Of a DNA stretch of 42,651 nucleotides, positions 1 to 8,739 are shown piece by piece. Origin of the DNA: an uncultured Prevotellaceae bacterium (lineage in GTDB: Bacteria; Bacteroidota; Bacteroidia; Bacteroidales; Bacteroidaceae). Position numbers and translations under genes: made by a program. Location: the NCBI GenBank assembly GCA_900320565.1, contig ONSR01000028.1, positions 1 to 42,651 of the forward strand, in the 5' to 3' direction. Under the pieces are notes generated by a model. It was not told where the DNA came from. It saw only the letters and a program-made list of their open reading frames with translations, and ran no database searches. Positions within the stretch are counted from its first letter, which is position 1; each line of letters opens with the position of its first letter.

Positions 1-1
1 A

Positions 2-2182
2 GTACTTGTGGCCGACGGGTTTAGACGTATCTACATCCACGCCTTCGAGGATGTTGTCGCTGTAGTCGGCAGCACTTTCCTCTGTTGTGGTTGCCATGCT
101 GATGATTCCGCCTTGCGACTTCAGGACGACGCCTTCGCCTGCCTTGATGATGCGGTCTTCCACTTCGGTAGCCGAGAGCTGCGAACCGTTCATAGCAACC
201 TTGAAGACTTGTGTTCCCGCATCAACCTTCACATTGTCTGTGCTGTTATAGTAGGTAGTGAGGTTTGAGCCTGCCATCTCAGCCGCTTCCACTTGAGGCA
301 GCAAATCGCTTACGAAAGTGACGCGAGCCACATCTTCCCATTTTGCCTTGCATGCATCGGCATTGAAGACATGGCAAATGGTAGCTTTATCATACATAAA
401 GTCGTCGCAACCGCCTTCGTACCATTCGCGGAATGCTTCCGGGTCGGCATAGAAATAAACATCCGTAATCCTATAACTACGAAAGAATGCATCATAACCA
501 ATATAGGTCACACCGCTGCCTATTGTAACAGACTCCAATCGATCGCAATCATAAATGGCATGTGACTTTATGTCTGTTACATTATTGGGGATGGTTATCG
601 AGGTCAAATTGTCGCAGTTGGCAAAGGCATTCTCTCCAATAATCTCCAACGAATTGGGAAGTGTGACAGATTTCAAAACTTTGTTACCACTAAAACAATT
701 GTCTGTTATCTCTGTCACGCCTTCGGGTATGACTGCAGAGGTTCTGCCAGATGGGAAAATTGCAACATACTTGCCATCCTTGCTGAGAACAATGCCTCCA
801 ACGCTCTTTATGTAGGGATTATCCTTGGCAACATAAATGTTTTGCAGAGACGGACAACCTTTGAACATTTCATAAGAAAATTCATTCAAACCTGTTCCTA
901 TATTTGCGACTCTAAGTTCATCGCAGCCATAGAATGGAGACCCATAAACAGTCTCTACGCTATTAGGTATTGTCACTTCAACCAATTTTGCGCAGGAAAA
1001 GGCATCGTAGCAAATTGTCTTAAGACCTTCAGACAATTTAATCTCTTGCAGACCCCAACAGTTACAGAATGCGCCTGTGCTAATCTCCTGCACATTGGCG
1101 GGGATTGTCAAGGATGTGAGATTTGGACATTCGTAAGCTGCATAGTCACCGATATGTTCAACATCACTTGTTATATCAAATGATGATTTGCCAGGTGCCA
1201 AACGTACAAGACTGTTGCCACTTTTGCTATAGACATTTCCATCTACCGTCTTATATTCGGGATTGTCGCTTGCTATATTGATGGCCATCAGGTTAGCACA
1301 ATTACTAAATGCCCTAGGATTGAAGTCCGTCAAAGAAGCCGGAATGTCTATGCTGGTTAAGCTGGCGCAACCACAAAATGAATCATCTCCAATTGAACCC
1401 ACAGAACTGGGAATGAGAACAGATGTGAGAGAGGTACATTCATAGAACGCATACTCACCAATAGAGGCAACACCTTCTTCAATGACGACTGTCTCTATTT
1501 CGCTGGCATAGCTGTGCCAAGGCCTTTTACCAACGTCGGCATAATTGAGCATCGGCTCTTGTCCGCTGAGGGTCAGGGTATGTGTCGCTTCGTTGTAAGA
1601 ATAGCTGAAAGGTATCGTATGTGGGTCTCTAAATAAAAGGTTGACGATGCCCCTGAACTTATTCTGCCAAGGAGCAGCATCGGCAACATGGCAAACGGTG
1701 GAGCCGTCAGACTTGAAGTCGTCGCAGCCACCTTCATTACTCCAGTCAAGCGCCTCGGGATCGGCATACATATAAACGTCTTCTACATTTCGGGAGCAAA
1801 AGAAGGCATCATAACCGATGCAGGTCACGCCGCTGCCGATAGTAACTGTCAGCAGTTGTTCGCAATAGTAGAAAGCATGGGTCTCGATGCGCAACACGCT
1901 GTTGGGGATAACAACGGATGTCAGCGAAGTGCGGGAGAGAGCATAATCGCCGATTACTGTCACGGGATAATCTTTACCATCGACCGTAATCTTGTCGAGG
2001 ATAGTGAGATCGCCCGTTGCCTCGGAGCTGCTACCGACATAAGCCGTCTCGCCGTCGTCAGCGATGTAGTAGTTCACGTTATTCTGCGTGAAGTCCTGTG
2101 CCCAGGCCGTCAAAGAGCAGAGCACCACGAAGAGCATCATAGCTGCCCTTGAAATCATTGTTGAAAAGTAGTTTTGTTTCAT
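2..2182 (-). CDS. BspA-like leucine-rich repeat surface protein (partial, C-terminus off the left edge)
   Basis: The minus frame is open from an ATG at 2182 to the window edge, about 727 codons with no stop. It begins with a signal peptide (MKQNYFSTMISRAAMMLFVV... ending AWAQ). Repeats of the LRR_5/BspA type follow, with recurrent pieces such as LTSVVIPNSV, IGDYA and LTSLTIP. Two copies of a linker module, of the form YADPE...GCDDF...CHV.DA, lie at about residues 135-190 and 575-630, so the protein is built as two LRR blocks each closed by a linker. BspA-like proteins are known to bind host matrix proteins or glycans; the ligand here is unknown. An in-frame ATG at 2158 is a less likely start, because 2182 gives a better signal peptide. 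The gene has its own promoter. Confidence 0.85.
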   Translation of the reverse strand, partial: MKQNYFSTMISRAAMMLFVVLCSLTAWAQDFTQNNVNYYIADDGETAYVGSSSEATGDLTILDKITVDGKDYPVTVIGDYALSRTSLTSVVIPNSVLRIETHAFYYCEQLLTVTIGSGVTCIGYDAFFCSRNVEDVYMYADPEALDWSNEGGCDDFKSDGSTVCHVADAAPWQNKFRGIVNLLFRDPHTIPFSYSYNEATHTLTLSGQEPMLNYADVGKRPWHSYASEIETVVIEEGVASIGEYAFYECTSLTSVLIPSSVGSIGDDSFCGCASLTSIDIPASLTDFNPRAFSNCANLMAINIASDNPEYKTVDGNVYSKSGNSLVRLAPGKSSFDITSDVEHIGDYAAYECPNLTSLTIPANVQEISTGAFCNCWGLQEIKLSEGLKTICYDAFSCAKLVEVTIPNSVETVYGSPFYGCDELRVANIGTGLNEFSYEMFKGCPSLQNIYVAKDNPYIKSVGGIVLSKDGKYVAIFPSGRTSAVIPEGVTEITDNCFSGNKVLKSVTLPNSLEIIGENAFANCDNLTSITIPNNVTDIKSHAIYDCDRLESVTIGSGVTYIGYDAFFRSYRITDVYFYADPEAFREWYEGGCDDFMYDKATICHVFNADACKAKWEDVARVTFVSDLLPQVEAAEMAGSNLTTYYNSTDNVKVDAGTQVFKVAMNGSQLSATEVEDRIIKAGEGVVLKSQGGIISMATTTEESAADYSDNILEGVDVDTSKPVGHKY

Positions 2183-2210
2183 AGCTTAAATAGTTTTAAG
2201 TTTCTGAGCG

Positions 2211-2218
2211 CAAAAATA
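2211..2218 (-). promoter_or_regulatory. Promoter -7 element for the BspA-like gene
   Basis: On the minus strand this reads TATTTTTG, matching the Bacteroidetes -7 consensus TAnnTTTG, 28 bp before the chosen ATG. No clear TTTG is seen at the -33 position, where the sequence is simply AT-rich. Confidence 0.5.
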
Positions 2219-2410
2219 CGAAAATAAATTGAAAATTAAAAATTGAAACAACGAATTTATTATTTAACGAACACGGATTTATTATCTTCGAACACGAATG
2301 GCACGAATTGAACGAATTGAACGAATTTTCTTTAACCTTTAACCGTTAACCTTTAACCGTTACCTTTTAAACCCTTAAACCCTTAAACTTTTCAACTTTT
2401 TATAGGTCCA

Positions 2411-2486
2411 GTCCCTATGAGGGGAAGGACGCGTCCCTATGAGGAGAGGGACACGTCCCTAAGGCGAGAGGGACGCGTCCCTAAAA
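2411..2486. repeat. 22-bp tandem array, GTCCCT/AGGGAC dyad units
   Basis: GTCCCT recurs at 2411, 2433, 2455 and 2477, exactly 22 bp apart. Each unit also carries the inverse AGGGAC (AAGGAC in the first), so units can fold as hairpins. The unit junctions form palindromes such as AGGGACGCGTCCCT. The 22-bp period is not a multiple of three and no frame is coding. Confidence 0.9.
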
Positions 2487-2602
2487 TCGACGTGATCCTC
2501 TGCAGGATTTTCCGAGTTTCGCAAGTGATTAGAAAACAAGGCTATAGAAAAACGTAAAAACTTGACTTGCGTCGACCTGTCGGTCGACTGGTGTTGAGCT
2601 AA

Positions 2603-2673
2603 AACTTCTGCAGTGAAGTTTACGAACTTCTGCAGAGAAGTTGGCCAACTTCTGCAGAGAAGTTTGGGAACTT
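2603..2673. repeat. 22-bp tandem array, AACTTCT-GCAG-AGAAGTT units
   Basis: AACTT starts at 2603, 2625, 2647 and 2669, exactly 22 bp apart. Units 2 and 3 carry the perfect arms AACTTCT and AGAAGTT around GCAG, and unit 1 has one arm mismatch. The 4-bp spacers differ (TACG, GGCC, TGGG). A further 22-nt hairpin follows directly at 2679-2700 (GCGT..AGCT..AGCT..ACGC). Confidence 0.9.
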
Positions 2674-2842
2674 GACTGGCGTCGAGCTAAAGCTTAACGC
2701 TAGTCATGGAGACCGTGGTCAGTTAGACTTCAGTATGACTTCGGTATGAGTTCAATATGAATTTAATATGACTTCAATAGGGACACGGATTTGTCTTTAA
2801 CCGTAAATTTTTATCTCGAACACGGATGATACAGATGACACT

Positions 2843-2906
2843 CTAAGGAGTCAAGGAGTTGAGGAGTTTTTTTCAGGAGAGACTCCTTTACTCCTAAACT
2901 CCTTAG
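2843..2906. repeat. Long imperfect inverted repeat built of AGGAGT words
   Basis: The left arm 2843-2867 and right arm 2882-2906 can pair at 21 of 25 positions around a 14-nt loop. Each arm is itself an 8-bp repeat of the AAGGAGTC type. It could act as a terminator or attenuator for the upstream minus-strand DUF4421 gene. The T-run lies in the loop, so a simple intrinsic terminator is not clear. Confidence 0.6.
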
Positions 2907-3071
2907 ACATGAAAATCCCAGTCGCGAGAAACTATCGCTAAAGCGTGTAAAATCCTTAATTTAGAACAACGGATTGAACTGATTAAACGGATTTGTCTTT
3001 AACCGTTAAACTTTAACTTTTAACCGTTAACCTTTAATCTTTAACCTTTAACCTTTACCTGCGAAGCCCTC

Positions 3072-4103
3072 TTACTTCCACAGCCTCATCCCGACAAAGG
3101 CGTGGGCGACCCATTTGTTCTGATGGACAGTTACGGCATCGTCAACAAAGAGTGAGTTGTTGGCCACCCCAGAAAGTCCCAAGAAATAGCGCTGAGAGAA
3201 GTTATAGACGATGGCGGCCCGTTCGTTGAAGAGCATGTTGAACTTCATCCGCCCTGCATGGCGGCTCTCGTCGTTGATGGTCAGTTTGTTGCGGTTATAG
3301 ACGACAAACGTAGGAAGCAAGGTTAGGTTGAAGAGCCATTTCTTGCCGAGAACGAGGTTGTAGCCATAGCCGCCGCCGATGCCCAGATGGCCCACGCTGA
3401 TGCGAACGTCGGGGTCGTCGGGTTTCAGCTCTTTCCGCTTGTCGCTCGTCTTGATGTTTCCGCCCTGATAGCTCAATCCCACCAGCCACGAGCCCGCCGA
3501 GCGGCGCTGGATGTAGCTCTGGTTGTAGGCTGCAGAAACGCAGTAGCGACGATGGTTGAAGACATAGTAACCGGTGATGTTGAAGACCTTCATGTCTGCT
3601 TCGCCCTCCGCCATCCCAAGGTTCTTGTCGCCAATCGTCATATCGCCCGACAGTGAGGAAGAGCGCTGATAGCTGGCATCGATGCAGAAACGACTGGCAT
3701 AGTAATTGATGTTCAGTTCGTAGTCGTCGTAGAAGCCTTTCAGCTTGGCCGGATTGATGGAATAGGCAGCAGAGATGCCCCGATAGGCAGCTCCGATGGA
3801 AATGGTTGCTTTGTGCTTGGTGCTCAGATGGGACTTGAAGTATTTGTCGCGAACAGTACCTTTTGCCCGGATGCCGTTGCCCGTCAAGTTTGCTCGGAGC
3901 TTCAGCGTCAGCCGTCCCTCAGGACGGACCACATAGTTCGTGTCGTAAGGTGTGCGGTAATAGCGAGACGTGAGGATGCTGTCGGCTTTCGTCCACAACC
4001 TCTTCAGACGAGTCTCGGCATGAATCTCGGAAAGACAACAGACAAGGGACAACAGACAACAGACAGCCCGAAAACTAACATTATGTATTACCCTCACGAC
4101 CAT
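3072..4103 (-). CDS. DUF4421 family secreted/outer-membrane protein
   Basis: The product has 343 aa with an N-terminal hydrophobic signal segment (AVCCLLSLVCCLSEIHA). Alternating beta-strand-like segments run to the C-terminal aromatic and basic ending MRLWK. The opening TKADSILTSRYYRTPYDTNYV and the later GYGYNLV segment match my memory of Bacteroidetes DUF4421 proteins, which are thought to form outer-membrane barrels of unknown function. It follows the patatin gene on the same strand with 38 bp between them, filled by a 7-bp repeat, so co-transcription is likely. The ATG at 4103 is used; no clear ribosome site is seen. Confidence 0.75.
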   Translation of the reverse strand: MVVRVIHNVSFRAVCCLLSLVCCLSEIHAETRLKRLWTKADSILTSRYYRTPYDTNYVVRPEGRLTLKLRANLTGNGIRAKGTVRDKYFKSHLSTKHKATISIGAAYRGISAAYSINPAKLKGFYDDYELNINYYASRFCIDASYQRSSSLSGDMTIGDKNLGMAEGEADMKVFNITGYYVFNHRRYCVSAAYNQSYIQRRSAGSWLVGLSYQGGNIKTSDKRKELKPDDPDVRISVGHLGIGGGYGYNLVLGKKWLFNLTLLPTFVVYNRNKLTINDESRHAGRMKFNMLFNERAAIVYNFSQRYFLGLSGVANNSLFVDDAVTVHQNKWVAHAFVGMRLWK

Positions 4104-4140
4104 TTAACTATGAACTATGAATTATGAACTATGAACTATC
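4104..4140. repeat. 7-bp tandem repeat (CTATGAA/TTATGAA)
   Basis: About five copies of CTATGAA or TTATGAA in tandem fill the short space between the patatin gene and the DUF4421 gene. The same word fills the next two junctions upstream in this gene run. Confidence 0.85.
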
Positions 4141-4141
4141 C

Positions 4142-6364
4142 TCAAAACTCATACCCGAGGTCGAGGAAGAAGTATGGTTTCTTTGTGCGGTTACTGTATC
4201 CGAAGGTGGCTCCAAGGGGACCGAACATCGTCTTGTAGTAGTAAGCGCCCTGAATGCCGTAGAGCGTCTTGTGGTCGAAGAGTTCCTTCAGCTTCTCTGC
4301 CTGCTGGGCCACAGCCACACGAAGCAACACATAGTTGTTGGTTGCTATGCGAAGCTGTCCCTGAAGCTGTGCGGCGACGAACTGATTGGCAACATACTCG
4401 ATGTTTCCTATGCCGGCGAAAGGCATCTGCTGCTCCAAGTAATGACCAAACCAGTTGCCTCCTACATTGTTGGCAAAAATCATAGGAACAACGTCGCCAA
4501 GAAGCAGACGTCCGTAAACCATCGGCTGAAGCGTGAATCGCCTGCCAAAGGTAAACGACTTTCGCCAACTGGCACTAATGTCACTCATGCCAGCCATACC
4601 ATCAAGTTTGACGAAATTGTCCGTAATATAAGCATAGCCAGCCTTGAAGCGAGCACCACGAGTCGGGAAGTACCAATCATCCTCGCTATTGTAATTGAGG
4701 CGGGCACGATAGCTGACGTAATGTTCATTATTGAGGGTAACATCTGTTGACTGCTCCGACTCGAGCTTGTCGCTAAAGTGCATGTAGTCCCAACGCAAAC
4801 CCACTTGGATATTCAGGTTGCGGAAGTCGTGGTTGATGGGCACTGCCTCTGCCTGGAACTGATTGTAGAGGACGCTGTAGTCGCGACTGCCACGAACATA
4901 ACAATCAATATCGTTGCGGCGATAAGTAAAGCTCAGGCTGGGACGTATAAAGTTGCGAGGATGGATGGTGAGCTCGCCACGAGCCATAATGCGCTTGCCC
5001 AGACGAACCGTCAGCTCTGTGTTGGTGGGCACAGCAGCCTTCAGAGGTATCTCAAGTCCCAACAGAAGGGCTGCGTACTCTTCTGTGTCGAAACGCAAAC
5101 CGACATGAGCTTGTGCCACCTTGCGGTTGCCTGCAGTCAGAGCAACATGCACGCCATCTGCGTCGGGCAACAACCGACACTCGGCCGTCTTGAAGAAGAG
5201 GTCCACTCGCATCGATGTAGTGAGCTGTTGCTGCAGGTTGGCATCGATGCTGTCCGTTCTGTTCAAATGGAACTTCTGCCTGAGGAAACGCTCGTCCTGC
5301 GGCGTCATGTTCTCGAAGATAAAGCTCTTCACATATTGCCGCTCGGTCATCACCTTCGGACGAAGCGGATGATGTATGGTGGGGCGGAAGTCGTCGCCGA
5401 TGCCTATCTTCTGCTTCAAGGCCATCAGCTCGTCCCAATGCTGCATGGCTTCCTCCTCGCCTCGACGAACAAGGGTGTCGATGGCAGTGGATGAGAAGCT
5501 TGCAGTATTATAGCCAGAGGTGTTGACCTGCAGATGCAAGTCCGTAATGGCAAGGTTCTCTTCGACCTTGTTCTTACAGTTCACATCGACAATCTGGCTG
5601 AGGATGCCAAGCGTGCCTTTGATATCATCTGCCGTCTTTGCCTCGCCCTGCACGGTGACGCCAATGATGATGTCGGCTCCCATCTCGCGGGCAATGTCGG
5701 CAGGATAGTTGTTCTTCAAGCCACCATCAACCAGCACCTTGTCGCCCAGCCTGACGGGAGCAAAGGCAGCAGGAATGGCCATCGAAGCACGCATGGCTTG
5801 CGGCAACCTGCCGCTGTGGAAGTCAACCTCGCTGTTGTCGATGATGTTCGTCGCCACACAAGCAAAAGGAATCTTCAAGTCCTTCGAGAAGTCGAGCGAG
5901 TCGGTATAGCCCGTACAGAGCTGACCAAAAAGCTCAGCAAGGTTCTTGCCCTTGATAATGCCACCTTCGCTGGACTTGTTCTTCTTGCTGAAAGAAAGTC
6001 CTGTGGAGAAGACATAAGTGTATTGCTTGTTGCGGTCGCTAAGGCTCTGGTTGCGAAGGTCCTCCTTATCAGTTATAACGTAGCTCCAGTCCTGCTTGCG
6101 CACCACAGAGTCGAGCGAGTTGGCATTGTAACCGATGGCATACAAGCCGCCTATGATGCTGCCCATTGATGTGCCGGTAATGACATCGACAGGAATGCCA
6201 GCCCGCTCCAGGACCTTCAGCACACCAATATGTGCCATTCCCTTCGCTCCGCCACCACTCAAGACAACGCCGACCTTCTTCCTGCTTGGAATGCTGTCCT
6301 GTTGTGCACTCAGATTGCAACACAACAGAACCGCTATGACAAGCAACCAAAACTTCCTCTTCAT
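4142..6364 (-). CDS. Patatin-like phospholipase fused to an outer-membrane barrel
   Basis: This 740 aa protein has a signal peptide (about residues 1-20) and an N-terminal patatin domain. The oxyanion-hole motif SGGGAKGMAH lies at 36-45, the nucleophile serine is S66 in GTSMG, and the catalytic aspartate is D213 in DGGLKNN. A POTRA-like part and then a C-terminal BamA/Omp85-type beta-barrel follow, ending LDLGYEF with a terminal phenylalanine. The layout resembles the type Vd PlpD-like secreted lipases, although in many Bacteroidetes the two parts probably stay joined. The expected role is lipid hydrolysis at the outer membrane. It lies between folD and the DUF4421 gene in one minus-strand run. 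Confidence 0.9.
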   Translation of the reverse strand: MKRKFWLLVIAVLLCCNLSAQQDSIPSRKKVGVVLSGGGAKGMAHIGVLKVLERAGIPVDVITGTSMGSIIGGLYAIGYNANSLDSVVRKQDWSYVITDKEDLRNQSLSDRNKQYTYVFSTGLSFSKKNKSSEGGIIKGKNLAELFGQLCTGYTDSLDFSKDLKIPFACVATNIIDNSEVDFHSGRLPQAMRASMAIPAAFAPVRLGDKVLVDGGLKNNYPADIAREMGADIIIGVTVQGEAKTADDIKGTLGILSQIVDVNCKNKVEENLAITDLHLQVNTSGYNTASFSSTAIDTLVRRGEEEAMQHWDELMALKQKIGIGDDFRPTIHHPLRPKVMTERQYVKSFIFENMTPQDERFLRQKFHLNRTDSIDANLQQQLTTSMRVDLFFKTAECRLLPDADGVHVALTAGNRKVAQAHVGLRFDTEEYAALLLGLEIPLKAAVPTNTELTVRLGKRIMARGELTIHPRNFIRPSLSFTYRRNDIDCYVRGSRDYSVLYNQFQAEAVPINHDFRNLNIQVGLRWDYMHFSDKLESEQSTDVTLNNEHYVSYRARLNYNSEDDWYFPTRGARFKAGYAYITDNFVKLDGMAGMSDISASWRKSFTFGRRFTLQPMVYGRLLLGDVVPMIFANNVGGNWFGHYLEQQMPFAGIGNIEYVANQFVAAQLQGQLRIATNNYVLLRVAVAQQAEKLKELFDHKTLYGIQGAYYYKTMFGPLGATFGYSNRTKKPYFFLDLGYEF

Positions 6365-6474
6365 AACTATGAACTATGGACTATGAAGCTTTAGCTCGAC
6401 GTTAGTCAACTATGAAGCTTTAGCTCGACATTAGTCAACTATGAATTATGAATTATGAATTATGAATTATAATA
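6362..6474. repeat. 29-bp direct repeat followed by 7-bp repeats, between folD and the patatin gene
   Basis: A 29-bp unit starts at 6381 and 6410 and contains AGCTTTAGCTCGAC(G/A)TTAGTC. It is flanked by CTATGAA and TTATGAA heptads on both sides. The inner 23-bp phrase is nearly the reverse complement of 2671-2694, so one repeat family is present at two sites in opposite orientation. Confidence 0.8.
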
Positions 6475-7341
6475 AAGATGTTTGCCTGCAGCAAGGGTGT
6501 TGAGCATGAGCATGCAAATCGTCATTGGCCCTACTCCACCTGGAACAGGCGTTATGTAGGAACAAAGAGGAGCCACATTCTCGAAATCGACATCACCTTG
6601 CAGACGGAAGCCGCTCTTCTTCGTGGCATCAGGAACACGCGTGGTGCCCACATCAATAACGACTGCTCCCTTCTTCACCATGTCGGCCTTAAGGAAAGCG
6701 GGCTGTCCGATGGCTGCGATAATGATGTCGGCTTGCAAGCATTCCTCTTTGAGGGTCTTGCTGCGGCTGTGGCAAACGGTTACGGTGGCGTCGCCATACT
6801 GCTTCTGCATCATGAGCTGAGCCATCGGTTTGCCCACGATGTTGCTGCGACCAAGGATGACGCACTTCTTGCCGCTCGTCGGTATCTCGTAGCGACGAAG
6901 CAACTCGAGTATGCCTTTTGGCGTGGCACTGATGTAGCAAGGCAGACCGATTGCCATGCGGCCGACGTTGATGGGATGGAAACCATCCACATCTTTCCTA
7001 TAGTCGATGGCTTCGATGACTTTCTGTTCGCTGATGTGCTTGGGTAAAGGAAGCTGCACGATGAAGCCATCGACGGAGGCATCCTTGTTGAGTTTATCCA
7101 CTTCCGCAAGCAGTTGCTCCTCGGTGATGTCGTCCTCGAAACGAAGCAAAGTGCTTTGGAAGCCGCAAGCCTCGCAAGCAAGCACCTTGTTGCGCACGTA
7201 CGTCTCGCTGCCCCCGTCGTGTCCTACAAGGATAGCTGCAAGGTGCGGACGCTTGCCACCTCGTGCAACGATGTCTTCCACCTCTTTCTTAATCTCTGCC
7301 TTAATCGTGGCAGCAGTCTGTTTTCCGTCAATCAATTGCAT
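6460..7341 (-). CDS. folD: Methylenetetrahydrofolate dehydrogenase / methenyltetrahydrofolate cyclohydrolase
   Basis: The 293 aa length is normal for FolD, the cytosolic bifunctional enzyme that interconverts 5,10-methylene-THF and 10-formyl-THF using NADP. Visible motifs are the substrate region YVRNK around residue 50, VQLPLPKH, the GRSNIVGKP cofactor motif near 165, and the C-terminal signature [13 protein letters not shown]. It lies downstream of ffh on the same strand with a 41-bp gap filled by heptad repeats. The ATG at 7341 gives the family N-terminus [10 protein letters not shown]. Confidence 0.96.
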   Translation of the reverse strand: MQLIDGKQTAATIKAEIKKEVEDIVARGGKRPHLAAILVGHDGGSETYVRNKVLACEACGFQSTLLRFEDDITEEQLLAEVDKLNKDASVDGFIVQLPLPKHISEQKVIEAIDYRKDVDGFHPINVGRMAIGLPCYISATPKGILELLRRYEIPTSGKKCVILGRSNIVGKPMAQLMMQKQYGDATVTVCHSRSKTLKEECLQADIIIAAIGQPAFLKADMVKKGAVVIDVGTTRVPDATKKSGFRLQGDVDFENVAPLCSYITPVPGGVGPMTICMLMLNTLAAGKHLYYNS

Positions 7342-7346
7342 ATCCG

Positions 7347-7382
7347 ACTATGAACTATGAATTATGAACTATGAACTATAAA
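7347..7382. repeat. 7-bp tandem repeat (CTATGAA/TTATGAA) between ffh and folD
   Basis: Five heptads in tandem fill almost the whole gap between the ffh stop and the folD start, the third such junction in this run. Confidence 0.8.
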
Positions 7383-8723
7383 CTACATTCCCGGCATTCT
7401 GCCTTTCATCATGGCCGCCATTTGTTGCATCTTGCTCTTGTCCGTGACAAGCTTCATCATCTTGCGCGTCTGGTCGAACTGCTTGATGAGTTTGTTCACC
7501 TCTTGTATGTTGGTGCCAGAGCCCTTTGCCAATCGCATTCTGCGACTCGTGTTGAGGCATTCGGGATGGGTTCGCTCGCTGGGAGTCATGCTGAGGATAA
7601 TGGCTTCGATGTTCTTGAAGGCATTATCGTCGATGTCCATATCCTTGATGGCTTTGCCCACACCAGGAATCATGCCTGCCAAGTCCTTGAGGTTGCCCAT
7701 CTTCTTGATTTGCTGAATCTGCTTGTAGAAGTCGTTGAAGTCAAATTGGTTCTTCTTGATCTTCCTTTCCAGGCGGCGAGCCTCTTCCTCGTCGTATTGC
7801 TCCTGAGCTCTCTCGACAAGCGAAACGATGTCGCCCATGCCAAGGATTCTGTCGGCCATTCGGCTTGGATGGAATGGGTCGAGCGCTTCCATCTTCTCGC
7901 CTGTGCCGACGAACTTGATGGGCTTGTTGACGACACTTCTGATGCTAAGCGCAGCACCGCCTCGTGTATCGCCATCGAGTTTGGTGAGAATGACGCCCGT
8001 GTAGTCCAACCTGTCATTAAACTCTTTTGCCGTATTCACAGCATCCTGACCTGTCATGGCGTCCACGACGAACAGTATCTCGTCGGGCTGGACGGCATCA
8101 CGAATGTCTTGTATCTGCTGCATCAGTTCCTCATCGACAGCCTGACGACCTGCCGTATCGATAATGAGCACGTCGAATCCCTGAGCCTTGGCATGCTGGA
8201 TGGCATTCTTGGCAACAAGCACGGGGTCGGTTGCGCCTTCTTCTATGTGAACGGGAACGCCCACCTGTTCGCCAAGGACACGAAGCTGTTCCATAGCTGC
8301 AGGGCGGAACGTGTCGCATGCAGCAAGCAAAGGATTCTTTCCTCGCTTTTCCTTGAGCAACTTTGCCAGCTTGCCACTCATCGTGGTTTTACCTGCACCA
8401 TTCAGACCAGCCATAAGGATGATAGCAGGATGGCCTTTAAGGTTCATGTCGGTGGTCTCTCCACCCATCAACTCGGCCAGTTCATCGTGCACAATCTTGA
8501 CCATCAATTGCTGTGGCTTGATGGCCGTCAGAACGTTCTGACCAAGTGCTTTCTGCTTAACAGTATCAGTGAAGGACTTTGCTACCTTGTAGTTGACGTC
8601 TGCATCAAGCAGAGCCCTACGCACATCTTTCAGCGTCTCGGCAACATTTATCTCGGTTATCTTGCCTTCGCCTTTCAGTATCTTGAACGACCGCTCGAGC
8701 CGTTCGCTTAAGTTTTCAAACAT
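7383..8723 (-). CDS. ffh: Signal recognition particle protein Ffh
   Basis: This 446 aa protein has the usual NG plus M layout: an N-terminal helical domain, then a GTPase with the P-loop GLNGAGKTT near residue 107, DTFRPAA, DTAGRQ and TKLDGDTRGG. A methionine-rich M domain comes at the C-terminus (KMMKLVTDKSKMQQMAAMMKGRMPGM). It binds the signal sequence of nascent membrane proteins together with SRP RNA and docks on FtsY. No SRP RNA gene was recognised nearby. It follows the small hydrolase gene by 16 bp on the same strand. Confidence 0.97.
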   Translation of the reverse strand: MFENLSERLERSFKILKGEGKITEINVAETLKDVRRALLDADVNYKVAKSFTDTVKQKALGQNVLTAIKPQQLMVKIVHDELAELMGGETTDMNLKGHPAIILMAGLNGAGKTTMSGKLAKLLKEKRGKNPLLAACDTFRPAAMEQLRVLGEQVGVPVHIEEGATDPVLVAKNAIQHAKAQGFDVLIIDTAGRQAVDEELMQQIQDIRDAVQPDEILFVVDAMTGQDAVNTAKEFNDRLDYTGVILTKLDGDTRGGAALSIRSVVNKPIKFVGTGEKMEALDPFHPSRMADRILGMGDIVSLVERAQEQYDEEEARRLERKIKKNQFDFNDFYKQIQQIKKMGNLKDLAGMIPGVGKAIKDMDIDDNAFKNIEAIILSMTPSERTHPECLNTSRRMRLAKGSGTNIQEVNKLIKQFDQTRKMMKLVTDKSKMQQMAAMMKGRMPGM

Positions 8724-8739
8724 ATCTTGAATTTTGAAT

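Larger units (their letters stand above)
2183..3071. other. 889-bp gap made almost wholly of short repeats
   Basis: No credible gene is seen here. From left to right it holds AT-rich DNA with repeated ACGAATTGA-like words, a 7-bp TTAACCK repeat (2331-2395), two 22-bp arrays, hairpins, a 25-bp imperfect inverted repeat (2843-2906) and a second 7-bp repeat tract (2996-3058). The phrase CGGATTTGTCTTTAACCGT occurs twice, at about 2779 and 2989. Confidence 0.75.

Noticed and set aside
7371-8711. A 446-codon open frame on the plus strand
   Set aside because: It is the mirror of ffh in the opposite strand with the same codon register; the minus-strand product has full Ffh motifs.
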